A DNA stretch of 64,000 nt from Trichomonas vaginalis G3 (lineage: Eukaryota; Parabasalia; Trichomonadida; Trichomonadidae). Under the pieces are notes generated by a model. It saw only the letters and a list, made by a program, of their open reading frames with translations. It was not told the origin of the DNA and did not search any database. Below are positions 34,016 to 43,399 of the stretch, piece after piece. Position numbers and translations under genes: made by a program. Location of the stretch: NCBI RefSeq assembly GCF_026262505.1, contig NC_067203.1:10106001-10170000 (forward strand), in the 5' to 3' direction. Positions within the stretch are counted from its first letter, which is position 1; every line of letters begins with the position of its first letter.

Positions 34016-34430
34016 TATTCAAAAGATATATGCTATTCGATTCTCTAATCAAAGATATATTTAGAATATAGAAAATTCATAGAGTATAAAATCCTGCATT
34101 CATAATATGCTGATATTATCAATTTAGATTATATAAATAGTTATCTTTAGATGTTTATTTCATTTTCTACTATAAGATCTCATATTAGTCAACAAATGAA
34201 GATATTGAAAAAAAATTGCATGAAATTCTGAAAAAAAGAGACCACAGAATTTCTTAAAAAGGTTCAAATAAATCAAAACTATTGGAAATTTAGAAAACCA
34301 ATTTCAAGATTGTGGAATTGAAACAATGAACATAACTCTTGTTATATGCTGCATCATGCTGTCCATGCAAATTCTAATATAACTGTAAATGATATTGAAC
34401 ATTTTATTTAATTTATCACGAACGATAAAG
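34016..34430. other. Intergenic region
   Basis: AT-rich, no gene seen. It separates the host genes from the inverted-repeat end that begins at 34,431. Confidence 0.5.
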
Positions 34431-35530
34431 AGTTAAGGGTCCACTGTAAGGCCAAATAAGGTCTATCGTCGTCCCAAAAATATTGCTCGAGATGGTGTTT
34501 TACTAAGGCCCAAAACTTAAAAAAACACAAAAAAATTAACTTTACTCTTTTGAGATCCTTATCAGATATGCATCAATTTGATGCAGTATCGCAGTTCAAA
34601 TCTGATTTTTTAATGTAGATGTACTCTAACATCCTTTAAAAATGCAAAATGATATTAATTAAGCTTTTCATTTCTGTATCATACACGAAACAAAATCGTT
34701 CATTATACTAAAATTTATCAAAGTTTGATTAATGAAAAAATAATATCTAAATTTTTACATTGAGTCGGCTATTGATATGGTTAATATTAAATCTTGTAAA
34801 AATTGGCATTATCCAGAATAATACCCACTAAAATACACAATTTTTTTTAAAAAAATTTTATCAATTGTTATGGTATATCTTTATGATAATGAATAAAATG
34901 TTTATTTTTCATAAGTAAATACATAATTTATGCTTAAACACAAAAAATAACACGAAAATTTTTGGGCGCGTAAAGGGTTGGCGTCCGAGTAGGTGACAAA
35001 AGTGCATACTCTTAAATTAACCTTAAATGTTGATTTTTCGATAGAGTAGGTGCCAAAAGTGTTTACTCTTAAACAACCATCGGATTTCCGGGTGAAATCG
35101 TGACACACTTTCGTCTTTCGTAGGCAGTGGTGGTTGTTACAAAAGGTAACTTCGAATGTAGCGTGAAATCTGCAAAAAAAATTCTGAAATTTGAATGGAG
35201 AACACAAAAATTGAATAGTTTACGTCAATAAAAAAGAGAAAAATGAAGCCAATGTGTCTCGAACCTAGGACTTAGAGCAGCAATCCCACTGTTTATCCCA
35301 TTACACTACATGCATCTCTCACCTCAGTGAATGAGATCAACTATATGATAACTTTTTTCCCATTATATTCTTGTGGAAAAGTGACAAATAGCAACTTTGA
35401 CCCTCTCTCGTTGGCGTCCTAAGGCGTCCTGATGTAAACTATTCAATTTTTGAGAAGTTTACACCATAATTGAATAGTTTATGGCGTCCTGAGAGGAGAT
35501 TTCAATGGGTATGGCGTCCTAAAAAAATAG
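34431..35530. repeat. Left long inverted end of the MULE-type element
   Basis: Starts with AGTTAAGGGTCCACTGTAA. It contains several GGCGTCC words (34,980; 35,412-35,429; 35,490-35,520) and ATTGAATAGTTTA copies that recur, inverted, at 63.2-63.3 kb. A tRNA-like stretch lies at 35,250-35,318. No gene. Confidence 0.55.
35250..35318 (-). other. tRNA-like remnant
   Basis: On the minus strand TAGTGTAATGG matches a pol III A box, and 35-40 nt downstream GGTTCGAGAC matches a B box, at normal tRNA spacing. The acceptor, anticodon and T stems do not pair properly, so a functional tRNA is unlikely. It could be a tRNA-derived repeat or a decayed tRNA. Confidence 0.35.
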
Positions 35531-36189
35531 AAGAAAATGATTTTTTTCTCGATTTTTCTAGAAATTGAATTTTTTAAAAAAGAAAAAAATCAAAACGTAT
35601 ACATTCAAGAAAGACTATAAATGAAGATTTTTCTATTTTTTTTTCATTCTAAAAAATCTTTTTTTGGATAATTTTTTTTTTAATAAATATGTAAGAAAGA
35701 TTGAAGAAAAAGTAAATTTACTTTAAGAAAATTCGTTTTACATGATGTAAGACCCATAACAACTATAAATATTCAATTATTTAAAATAAAAAAAGAAAAA
35801 CAGATTAAATGTATCTCACATCAAAATCCATTGACCTAAGGATGTTAAGTTTCTGTTTTTAAAAGTTGATATTTTTTTTTTAATTTTAAGAAAATTAATA
35901 GCATGTTATTAGACAATAGGAGTGTAATGATCTTGACTAAACAGAAATGAGAGAATAGAGATATAATTTTGATAAGCAATATTGCGAACAAATTCTGAAG
36001 TAAAATCGCGATCAATAATTGAAAATTACGATCATGTACTGAAAAATGACGATCGAATTGAATGAATAGAATTATATCTAAGAAAAAATAAATTGTATTT
36101 AGAAGATGAACAAAGAAAGGTGTATGCTAAAAATCATTTAACAATAAATGGAAATAAAACGAAATTGTTAAAAAAAAAAATGAAAATTG
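35531..36189. other. AT-rich non-coding stretch
   Basis: Long A and T runs with no gene or ordered repeat recognised. Confidence 0.5.
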
Positions 36190-37238
36190 TTAAGGGTGCA
36201 CACGAGAGGATCATGTAAACTTCAGAATTTAGAACCTTATTTTTAGGCATTATCTTGGCTACCTATTTAGGCTCGAAAAGCAAAAAATATCAAAAAATAC
36301 AACTTGACTCCATTATGACCCTTTCATGGAGGTAGTTTTTATCCGCTAGTATTTTCCCTTTGAATCTCTTTACAATTCGAAATCAAATTCAAATCTCAGT
36401 AGAAGAAAGGAAGAATCGACTTACTACGGTTGTAATACGAATAAATACATATATTTAATTATTTTTATTTACATAATAATTGTTTGAAGCTCATATTCCA
36501 ACAAATTTTTAAATAAAAACATTAAAATGTTGAAAATGTTCATATATTTTAATAGGGTTTTGGCACTTTATTGAGGAATTACTACATACATAGTCGAACT
36601 GAACTTGATATTTTGAAATTTAAATTATTTATCAAAATTAAAATTTAACTTGAAATTTATAATTATTTAGTCATATTTTGCATAATTCTAAGTAGATTTT
36701 GTAAAAAATCAAGAAAGAAAAATTTTAACGTGCTTTATTTTTTCTTTTTTATAATAATACATATTATTATATAATTAACATATTCATAATGTTTCACCCT
36801 TTCAAAAATATAATCCTCCTCCTCTCAAATAAACGTACATACGGGTGGCCTCTTTTTTCAAAAAATTAAAATTTGAAATTTTGGGCTCAAATATTAGAGA
36901 TTTTTTCAACCTTCAACGATATATGTTGTCTATATCAGACCTCCTTTCTTTTTGATACTTAACATTGTTCCTAAATCTTAGCAGTTAAGGCTGTTCTGAA
37001 AATATTTTTTTTTCGAAAAAATTCGAAAAAAATTCTTAAAATTCAAAAATCCCTTAATTCCTGAGGATTTTGGAAAAAAGTTTTTACATGAACATGTGTA
37101 TATTATATGAAGTATATTGATAAGGTAAAAATCAAATTTTATTGCATATTCATCGAGAAAATAAACTAACGAATCCCTCAAAATTGAGAGGGTAATCCTC
37201 CTCCTCTCAAATAAACGTACATACGGGTGCACCCTTAA
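36190..37238. repeat. Short element or repeat with TTAAGGGTGCAC ends
   Basis: TTAAGGGTGCAC at 36,190 faces its complement GTGCACCCTTAA at 37,227-37,238. A 36-bp block (starting AATCCTCCTCCTCTCAAATA, ending ATACGGGTG) occurs at ~36,811 and again at ~37,192, so the right end is duplicated. The word resembles the TTAAGGGTCCAC end of the surrounding element. It is probably a nested non-autonomous copy. No gene and no evident target duplication. Confidence 0.45.
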
Positions 37239-37306
37239 ATAATATATTATTTTTTAGTCATAAGAATAAAAATATAGTAGTTATAAAAGGAATTAGACTT
37301 CATATA

Positions 37307-37984
37307 TCAATTCTTTTTCTCTGTAGATGTGGAACGTTTGCTTTTCGATCTCTTTCGATGAACTTGAAAATATAAGTTATTATCGCTGAGAATCCTTTCC
37401 GAAATAGGAGCTTTACGTTTAGGAGGATTGTCGGATGAATTTTGTTTTTTATTGTTTGATTTTGTTGTTATGGAAGATTTTTTCTTATTTTTTTCAGAAT
37501 TTTGCTTGCTATTAACTGAAACTTGTTTTGACGGCCCAACAATAGCATTTGTAGTAGGAAGAATTCCCAATAACGAGCGCATTTTCGATAATTGTTTTTC
37601 AATATGATCAAGAAGGTCCAGCTTATGTTCTAGATTACTAGACATTTGATTTGTAGAAGGATGGTTTTGATTTTCTGGTTCTAAATCTGTAGAGTCTGCA
37701 ATATTTGAATTTTCGGAGCGAATTGGAGCATCTGAACCTTGATTTGTATCGGCTTGCTCAAAATTAGTTTGAATTGGAGTGGATGAATTAAAATCTGGAT
37801 GATTTAATGTTTCATTAAATAATGCCATAATTTTTTCTCTTTTTTCATTAATAAACTTAGTGATCATTGTATCTTTATCTGTTAGATCGATCGATTTGAG
37901 TATATCTGCATCATGAACTGGAATATTTTCGAACAATGAACTCGATTCTATGGAACCATATGGAGAAATCTCGTTCTGAGCCAA
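37307..37984 (-). CDS. Low-complexity basic-tailed protein or transposase tail
   Basis: Open for 225 codons directly behind the MULE transposase on the same strand. The first ATG in frame is at 37,867; the open frame before it reaches back to the transposase stop. The N-terminal part is Asp/Ser/Gln-rich. The middle has a predicted helix (LDLLDHIEKQLSKMRSLLG). The C-terminal ~70 residues are Lys/Arg-rich with nuclear-localisation-like stretches (NPPKRKAPISE, HRKRSKSKRSTS). It is either a separate accessory protein or the C-terminus of the transposase in a shifted frame. No family recognised. Confidence 0.55.
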   Translation of the reverse strand: MAQNEISPYGSIESSSLFENIPVHDADILKSIDLTDKDTMITKFINEKREKIMALFNETLNHPDFNSSTPIQTNFEQADTNQGSDAPIRSENSNIADSTDLEPENQNHPSTNQMSSNLEHKLDLLDHIEKQLSKMRSLLGILPTTNAIVGPSKQVSVNSKQNSEKNKKKSSITTKSNNKKQNSSDNPPKRKAPISERILSDNNLYFQVHRKRSKSKRSTSTEKKN

Positions 37985-37995
37985 AGAAAGATCAC

Positions 37996-39558
37996 TTACG
38001 TTGTATTGTTTGATAGAAAAATTGTTTTCTCAAGTTCTTTTTGAAAGCAGTCAAGAATATAATTTTTGTAGCTATCAGTGATAACGGTTTTTATATGGCG
38101 CTCGATCTTCTGGTTATTTTTGATGGCGTTATATTTATCTAATTGGATTTGAGATATCTTCTTAATAGCTTCATAAATGTTTGGATGTTTTAACGAAGAA
38201 AATTCTGAATGCATACTCTCGAGGCAATCATTAGTGAATATTGCAGTTGCATTATTATATTGAGATATTAAATTGTAGTGCGGCAACCAAACTTTGTTGA
38301 AATAATCAATATAATCTTTGATCGAATCAACTTTATTTTGATTAATTATATGCATTGTAAGTACAAATTCTTCATGAGACATGAATGGAGTAATAGAATA
38401 TAGCTTAAATAAAGAATTTTGTAAAGTATTGAAATTTTTTGTATAAAGTGCTACAAGTTTCCTGTGTAAAGCTTGTTTGAAATGAAATAGGCATCCAATT
38501 ATACGGACTTTAGGGAAAATTTGTTGAAGTGCCTCTATCATTCCCTTTTCAAAATCACAATGAATTTGAATTAGCTTTGAAAATTGAATACCCTTGACAG
38601 TAAAAATATATTCAAATGCCTTCTTATAAGATTCAAATGTGCGGTTTTTCATGAATATAAATAAAAGTGGTAGATATTGATTTGTTGAAGGTTCACAAAT
38701 CATAATTGTTAGCATCTGTCCTTTTTGAAAATGTTTTGGTGTAATTTTAAAAGTTCCATCGCAAAATAAATCTGTGGCTTCTTTTGCAAATTGAATTGCC
38801 TTCTCAAAACCAAAAAACATCGTCTCACAATTTGCTTGAAAATCATGGCCAATGAAAAACTGCTCGCCATTTATTAAACAAAAATTAGCAATTTCATCGT
38901 CTGTAATTTTTTCTCCAACAGAAAATTTTCTGGACTTATTATAAACTTCCCTGACCAATGAATCTTTAATTAATGGGTTTTCATCAGTACCAACAGCAAG
39001 TTCTGTCATAAATTTTTTAATCTGCTGAAAAGTGCCGTTGTCTTCAGAAAATTTTGCCATTGCCTTATTGTATATTTCTGTCAGAGTCATTGATTTATGA
39101 AGATCATTTTTTTCATTTTGTAACTTTTTAAATTGTCTGCATTCGGGTATATGTTCCTTTTGTAAATCTTCGGAAACTGAACTGTTCTCAATTTTAACTA
39201 AATAACGTGCTTGACAAGAATGATCGATGCAACGGTAGTAACGTTCAATATTATTTGAATTAATAATATTTGTATGATCATGCGAATAAAGCATATCTTT
39301 GCGAACAATTGTATCAGGATATTTTCCAGTAACTGCGGGAATATTTTTAACTGCAATATAACTAAAATATCTTCTGACAGCTTTAGATTCATTTTCGGCG
39401 TATTTAATATTAAAATATTGAAGAACTTGTTTGATTATATTCGTTTTTTCATCTCTCGATGTTGATTTTTGGTATTTATCAGATTGTTCCCTGATAAATA
39501 TTTTATTTTCGTCTGTAAAGTTTGCTCTTTTTTGATTAAATATAGATGATTTTCCCAT
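37996..39558 (-). CDS. MULE transposase with FLYWCH-type zinc finger
   Basis: 520 residues. Mutator-like DDE transposase, expected to bind the element's ends and catalyse cut-and-paste. Residues ~105-145 form a FLYWCH-like zinc finger (YYRCIDHSCQARYLVK ... HIPEC). The MULE catalytic core follows: DLFCDGTFKITP with the first Asp; LPLLFIFMKNRTFESYKKAF; IQIHCDFEKGM with the second Asp; CLFHFKQALHRKL as the CxxH helix. A Glu-containing helical region lies near the C-terminus. The ATG at 39,558 follows an initiator-like TCATTTTTTA. The single frame is intact, so the element may have been active recently. It is divergent from the helical gene at 40,060. Confidence 0.9.
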   Translation of the reverse strand: MGKSSIFNQKRANFTDENKIFIREQSDKYQKSTSRDEKTNIIKQVLQYFNIKYAENESKAVRRYFSYIAVKNIPAVTGKYPDTIVRKDMLYSHDHTNIINSNNIERYYRCIDHSCQARYLVKIENSSVSEDLQKEHIPECRQFKKLQNEKNDLHKSMTLTEIYNKAMAKFSEDNGTFQQIKKFMTELAVGTDENPLIKDSLVREVYNKSRKFSVGEKITDDEIANFCLINGEQFFIGHDFQANCETMFFGFEKAIQFAKEATDLFCDGTFKITPKHFQKGQMLTIMICEPSTNQYLPLLFIFMKNRTFESYKKAFEYIFTVKGIQFSKLIQIHCDFEKGMIEALQQIFPKVRIIGCLFHFKQALHRKLVALYTKNFNTLQNSLFKLYSITPFMSHEEFVLTMHIINQNKVDSIKDYIDYFNKVWLPHYNLISQYNNATAIFTNDCLESMHSEFSSLKHPNIYEAIKKISQIQLDKYNAIKNNQKIERHIKTVITDSYKNYILDCFQKELEKTIFLSNNTT

Positions 39559-39610
39559 TAAAAAATGAAATGATGCAAAATTTACGAAAACCGTTCGAAA
39601 ATTGAATCAA

Positions 39611-40010
39611 AAATGAAAAGTAATACTTAAATGAGGAATTCTTTGAGATATTGGTCTTAGATTGAATGTAGCGTCATTCTTATATAGAATATATATTCAT
39701 ATCATCGGAAATATGATAAAAAGCATATAATAAATGTCAAAAAAGTGAACAAATAAGCAAAGATATTTTTTAAAAAACAATGAAAAGTAATACTTAAATG
39801 AGGAATTCTTTGAGATATTGGTCTTAGATTGAATGTAGCGTCATTCTTATATAGAATATATATTCATATCATCGGAAATATGATAAAAAGCATATAATAA
39901 ATGTCAAAAAAGTGAACAAATAAGCAAAGATATTTTTTAAAAAACAATGAAAAGTAATACTTAAATGAGGAATTCTTTGAGATATTGGTCTTAGATTGAA
40001 TGTAGCGTCA
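39611..40010. repeat. 167-bp tandem repeat in a divergent promoter region
   Basis: About 2.4 near-identical copies (from ~39,614, 39,781 and 39,948) of a unit starting TGAAAAGTAATACTTAAATG. It lies between the transposase gene and the divergent helical gene, so it probably duplicates promoter DNA. Confidence 0.9.
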
Positions 40011-40059
40011 CAAATTTCACAAATATAATTTACTATACAATTTTATTCATTTTTTTAAA

Positions 40060-41103
40060 ATGGCTGACGACAGTCTGTATCAACTAACTCAACTAGTCAA
40101 GCATAATGATTATTCTTCGGATTCATTAAATCAACTTTATCAATGCATAAGTACAATGACAGAAAGATCAATTGGATGCTTGAATTGGGATAAATTTTTC
40201 AAAAAAATCACAGTGACTGATGAAGTTCTTTTACATTTTTTAGCATCCGTTTTAAACATTGAAAAGATATCAGAATGTTTCAAGGATTCTATTTTTTATC
40301 ACAATATTAATCTTGAAAAATTCAGTAATTTAACTGAAACAGAACAACAAACAATTTTAAATTCCTACAAAGCGGATAAATTTACATATTACATAATGTG
40401 CTCACAAATTGTAAAATCAAACTGGAACAATTTATCCCAAACTTTAGTTAATATTGCAAATCAATATTTGCCATTTTTAGATGAAGAAAAGCAAATATAT
40501 ATATTTACTGAAATAACTGGCAATTATCAAAATTTTGAAATTTCAGTTGCAAACTTGTTACTTTTTTATGAAAACAATGAAGAAAAATTAAGCAACTGTT
40601 TTAATTTAACATTGTTCCAGCAAATTTATTCCAAAAATGGAATCGAGCAAATGATATTTTTTGCTGCAAATACAATTTGTTGCAATAACACTTCTATCAA
40701 TTTTTACAATCTCCTTGAAATTGAAGAAATGAATCCATTTGATTTTTTTTATTTCTCAATTCAATATAAAGAGATATTAAATTGCGATGATTTTCCAAAA
40801 GTTACAGAACTAATCACAGGTTTAATCTCAGCTTCAAATATTAATGCTATTATGCGAATTTGCCAAAAAATTTTGGATAAAATTACATTTTATAAATGTA
40901 ATTATTGCCATATTACCTCAATATGGAATTTTATCACAAATGCAGCAATAATTCTTCCTGATGAAGATTTATTAATCAAATTATTAAAATTCATAGAAAA
41001 AACAGAAAAAGCAACAGATGAATTATTCGAACCGGAGAATGATTTGGGTTTCTATGAATATTTAAATTCGATTTTCTCAGATATTACAAGTAGTATATGT
41101 TGA
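40060..41103 (+). pseudogene. Alpha-helical protein gene, interrupted near its 3' end by the Polinton
   Basis: An unrecognised, mostly helical protein rich in Asn, Ile, Leu and Phe, perhaps an armadillo/HEAT-like fold by appearance only. It starts with MADDSLYQLTQLVKHND. The ATG follows TCATTTTTTTAAAA, a trichomonad initiator. The Polinton target site ATTACA (41,083-41,088) is codons 342-343. Beyond it the frame now runs four codons into the Polinton repeat and stops. On the far side, 62,484-62,561 continues the original frame for 25 codons to TGA, so the gene formerly encoded ~368 residues. It is cargo or second gene of the surrounding element, or a host gene. Confidence 0.75.
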
Positions 41104-41457
41104 AGGGTTGTGTGACTTTTTTTTGTTACATCTATATATAGACGATGCATTAAAATATATTTATTTATTTATAAATCATTAAAAAATTAACATTAATTTT
41201 AAAATAATTTATTTTTTTATCTTTTATAAAAGAAGCTATATATAGATGATGTCAGATATTCCGCGATTAATTAAACATCATTTAAATCCTGAATGGGTTA
41301 AACTTCAATTTAAAAATGAAGATTGTGAATTATTAAATGAATATGAAAGCCAAAATAAGCTAATGAGGTATAAATATAATGATAAAGAATATTTAATTTC
41401 ATGGAATCAATGGAGTCATAATCAAAGACCTCATAAACGAGAAGAAGAGATTGAAAA
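41089..41457. repeat. Polinton left terminal inverted repeat
   Basis: Begins AGTAGTATATGTTGAAGGG. It matches 62,109-62,477 in reverse complement with no difference seen. It holds two copies of CTATATATAGAYGATG (about 41,131 and 41,232) and the 5' part of a small gene. Confidence 0.95.
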
Positions 41458-41809
41458 TAATGAAATGGAAATCATTGATGACATTAAAGAGGATGGAATT
41501 CCTAAATTTTGTAGAAAAACCTTTAGAACTAAGTTAGGAGCATATAAACGTAGAGTATTAAATCCTGAATACATAAAACATTTATTTAAAAAGGAAGACT
41601 GCGAATTATTAAACGCTAATGAATATGAAAATGCTAAATCAAAACTGAGGTATAAATATATTGGAAGTGATGAAAGGTGTAAAGATAAAGATAAAGTTTA
41701 TTCGGTTTCATATAATAACTGGCACACGTTAGGGATAAGAAAACATTTAGGAGATTATGGTAAAAGTTCCGAATTCTTTAAATCTAGTATGTGCGACATT
41801 ATTAAATAA
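41246..41809 (+). CDS. Small Polinton protein of two repeated domains (left end)
   Basis: 187 residues, of which the first ~70 are encoded in the terminal repeat. Two related ~60-residue domains are visible: LNPEWVKLQFKNEDCELLNE with KLMRYKYNDKEYLISWNQW, and LNPEYIKHLFKKEDCELLNA with KLRYKYIGSDE...YSVSYNNW. It is charged, with no membrane segment. Family not recognised. Position at the extreme end and conservation in both repeats suggest an end-associated or regulatory role (inference). Confidence 0.65.
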   Translation: MMSDIPRLIKHHLNPEWVKLQFKNEDCELLNEYESQNKLMRYKYNDKEYLISWNQWSHNQRPHKREEEIENNEMEIIDDIKEDGIPKFCRKTFRTKLGAYKRRVLNPEYIKHLFKKEDCELLNANEYENAKSKLRYKYIGSDERCKDKDKVYSVSYNNWHTLGIRKHLGDYGKSSEFFKSSMCDIIK

Positions 41810-41935
41810 ATTAGTAATAATTATTTTCATGAATGAAAGATTCACTACCATAATGAAATAAAAAATAAAAAAATAAACTTTAAAAATTCATGTCTTACAT
41901 TTATGAATAATTTATTTTTTTTAATTCGTAAGAAA

Positions 41936-42413
41936 ATGAGTGGATCAAGATTCGTAACCGTCAATCAATTAATGGATGCTCTTTCACCAATTCTTGAAAA
42001 TGTTAAACAAGTAGATGTTTATTTCGATGATTATGTAGAAAGTTTATATTATAAAGGTAAACATAATATTAAACCCATTGCTTTTGCATTTGATAATAAA
42101 TTAATTGAAAATGCAAAAATTTGGGAATTAATTCCAGATATTGAATATATAACGAATATAACTAATAAATAGTTCAAACGAATTCCAACCACAAAAGTTC
42201 TTTGTAAATTAATGATCAAAACCGAGGCCAAAGAATTTCATGAATTTACATATCATCCAAATAAAGTTTCAGACTAGAAAATGAAAAACTTCAGAAAAAA
42301 TTAAACGATAGACTTTCAAATGATCGTATTGAAAAAATAAATAAACTAGCAGAAGTTGCATTTAATAATGAAATATTTGATGAATATAACCTTGAACTCA
42401 GTGATGGGCTTTA
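41936..42413 (+). pseudogene. Small Polinton gene, broken
   Basis: Starts MSGSRFVTVNQLMDALSPIL after a T-rich promoter-like stretch ending CGTAAGAAAATG. Protein-like sequence continues to ~42,413. The gene appears broken. Product unrecognised. Confidence 0.5.
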
Positions 42414-42791
42414 AGGACCCAGGCTCAACGAGTCATGATTTATGAAATCAATTATTTGATTCATTCGCTCTTCAATAATTTCTATTCTTTTTGTTAAATC
42501 ATCTATTTTCATTAATGAGGTGATTCTTGATTGAGGAATAGATTTCAAACTAACCACTCCTTTTATTTTTGAAATTTTGAATCCATCAACTTTAAACATT
42601 TTATTCAATTTACATGTTGTCAATTCTTCAAATAATTTTTTATTATTAGCATAATAGTCATTAAATTCTTCAACAGATGAAAAAATTTTTATTTCAGTAA
42701 TTGGTTTAACAACGTTTATTTTTTGTTGAACATTTTCACTTTCATTTATTTCTTCCTCCTCTGTTTCATTCATTTTTAAAATCGGTTTCAT
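42411..42791 (-). CDS. Unrecognised 126-residue Polinton protein
   Basis: Acidic N-terminus (NETEEEEINESENVQQ), a middle domain (IFSSVEEFNDYYANNKKLF ... TCKLNKMFKVDGFKI) and a C-terminal helix (LTKRIEIIEERMNQIIDFI), possibly a coiled coil. No family recognised. It is convergent with the preceding gene, whose last bases it abuts. Confidence 0.5.
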   Translation of the reverse strand: MKPILKMNETEEEEINESENVQQKINVVKPITEIKIFSSVEEFNDYYANNKKLFEELTTCKLNKMFKVDGFKISKIKGVVSLKSIPQSRITSLMKIDDLTKRIEIIEERMNQIIDFINHDSLSLGP

Positions 42792-42857
42792 TTATCATTA
42801 AATAAAAATTAGAATATAAGTGATGAAATATATTTTTTAATTAATATTAAATCAGAA

Positions 42858-43094
42858 ATGGCGGCAGGATTCTTTAAAAAATTATGGGAAGGAATTAAGA
42901 AAGCTGCGAGTTGGGTTCATAAAAATATTATTAAACCCGTTGCAAACTTTTTGGCACCAGTAGCGAAAACGGCAGGAACTATCATAGGTGGAGTATTAGG
43001 TACTAAAGCAGGTAATCCGGCAATGGGAGCACAAGCAGGTAACGCAATTGGTGGAATAGCTGAAGGAATACTTAATAAAATAGGAGGTAGATAG
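42858..43094 (+). CDS. Small amphipathic, glycine-rich virion-like protein
   Basis: 78 residues. The N-terminus MAAGFFKKLWEGIKKAASWV is a basic amphipathic helix with bulky hydrophobics. The rest is Gly/Ala-rich and hydrophobic (TAGTIIGGVLGTKAG, GNAIGGIAEGILNKIGG). This composition is typical of membrane-active minor capsid or core proteins of adenovirus-like and Polinton-like viruses (compare pVI/pX in type; no sequence homology claimed). It lies just upstream of the capsid gene. It shares its start with the opposed gene at 43,115-43,330. Confidence 0.6.
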   Translation: MAAGFFKKLWEGIKKAASWVHKNIIKPVANFLAPVAKTAGTIIGGVLGTKAGNPAMGAQAGNAIGGIAEGILNKIGGR

Positions 43095-43114
43095 TGGAAA
43101 AATAAATATTATTT

Positions 43115-43330
43115 TTATCTTAGTATCGGTTGAAGTCTTTGATAAACTTTTTCTCCTTTATTTAATATTTCTCTTATTGGGGCGGCTTTTGGCGTTATTG
43201 ATTCAGCAACGTCACTAATTGCTTCTTTATTCTTAAATATCCAATTTGCTCCTTTCTTCATTGTTTCCCAAACTTTATGCGCTCCTCTTTTTACTCTATC
43301 CCATAATTTTTTAAAGAATCCTGCAGCCAT
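43115..43330 (-). CDS. Second MAAGFFKKLW small virion-like protein
   Basis: 71 residues on the opposite strand, tail-to-tail with 42,858-43,094 across a 20-bp gap. It starts MAAGFFKKLWDRVKRGAHKV and continues with basic and aromatic helices (WETMKKGANWIFKNKEAI) and a proline-punctuated C-terminus. The shared first ten residues show a duplicated and inverted gene pair. Membrane-active or DNA-binding virion role inferred only. Confidence 0.6.
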   Translation of the reverse strand: MAAGFFKKLWDRVKRGAHKVWETMKKGANWIFKNKEAISDVAESITPKAAPIREILNKGEKVYQRLQPILR

Positions 43331-43377
43331 AGTTGATTATTTCATTAAAATTAAAAATTCATTTTCATTTTTTAATT

Positions 43378-43399
43378 TTGATTTTTTATTTATTAATAA
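43378..43399 (+). promoter_or_regulatory. Polinton T-rich start motif (example)
   Basis: ATTTTTTATTTATTAATAA immediately before an ATG. Comparable T-runs with ATAAATG or similar precede starts at 45,933, 46,916, 48,845, 51,124, 54,955, 55,420(-), 56,982(-), 60,709(-) and 61,915(-), so this is a shared element-type promoter. Confidence 0.6.

Noticed and set aside
36978-37232. 84-residue minus-strand frame
   Set aside because: It overlaps the repeated TTAAGGGTGCAC end and a duplicated block; the composition is that of AT-rich spacer.
37976-37999. A possible 24-nt intron (GTAAGT...CAG, minus strand) joining the MULE transposase to the next frame
   Set aside because: Removing 24 nt keeps the transposase phase and soon meets a stop, so it does not lead into the 225-codon frame. 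Trichomonad branch-site context is also lacking.
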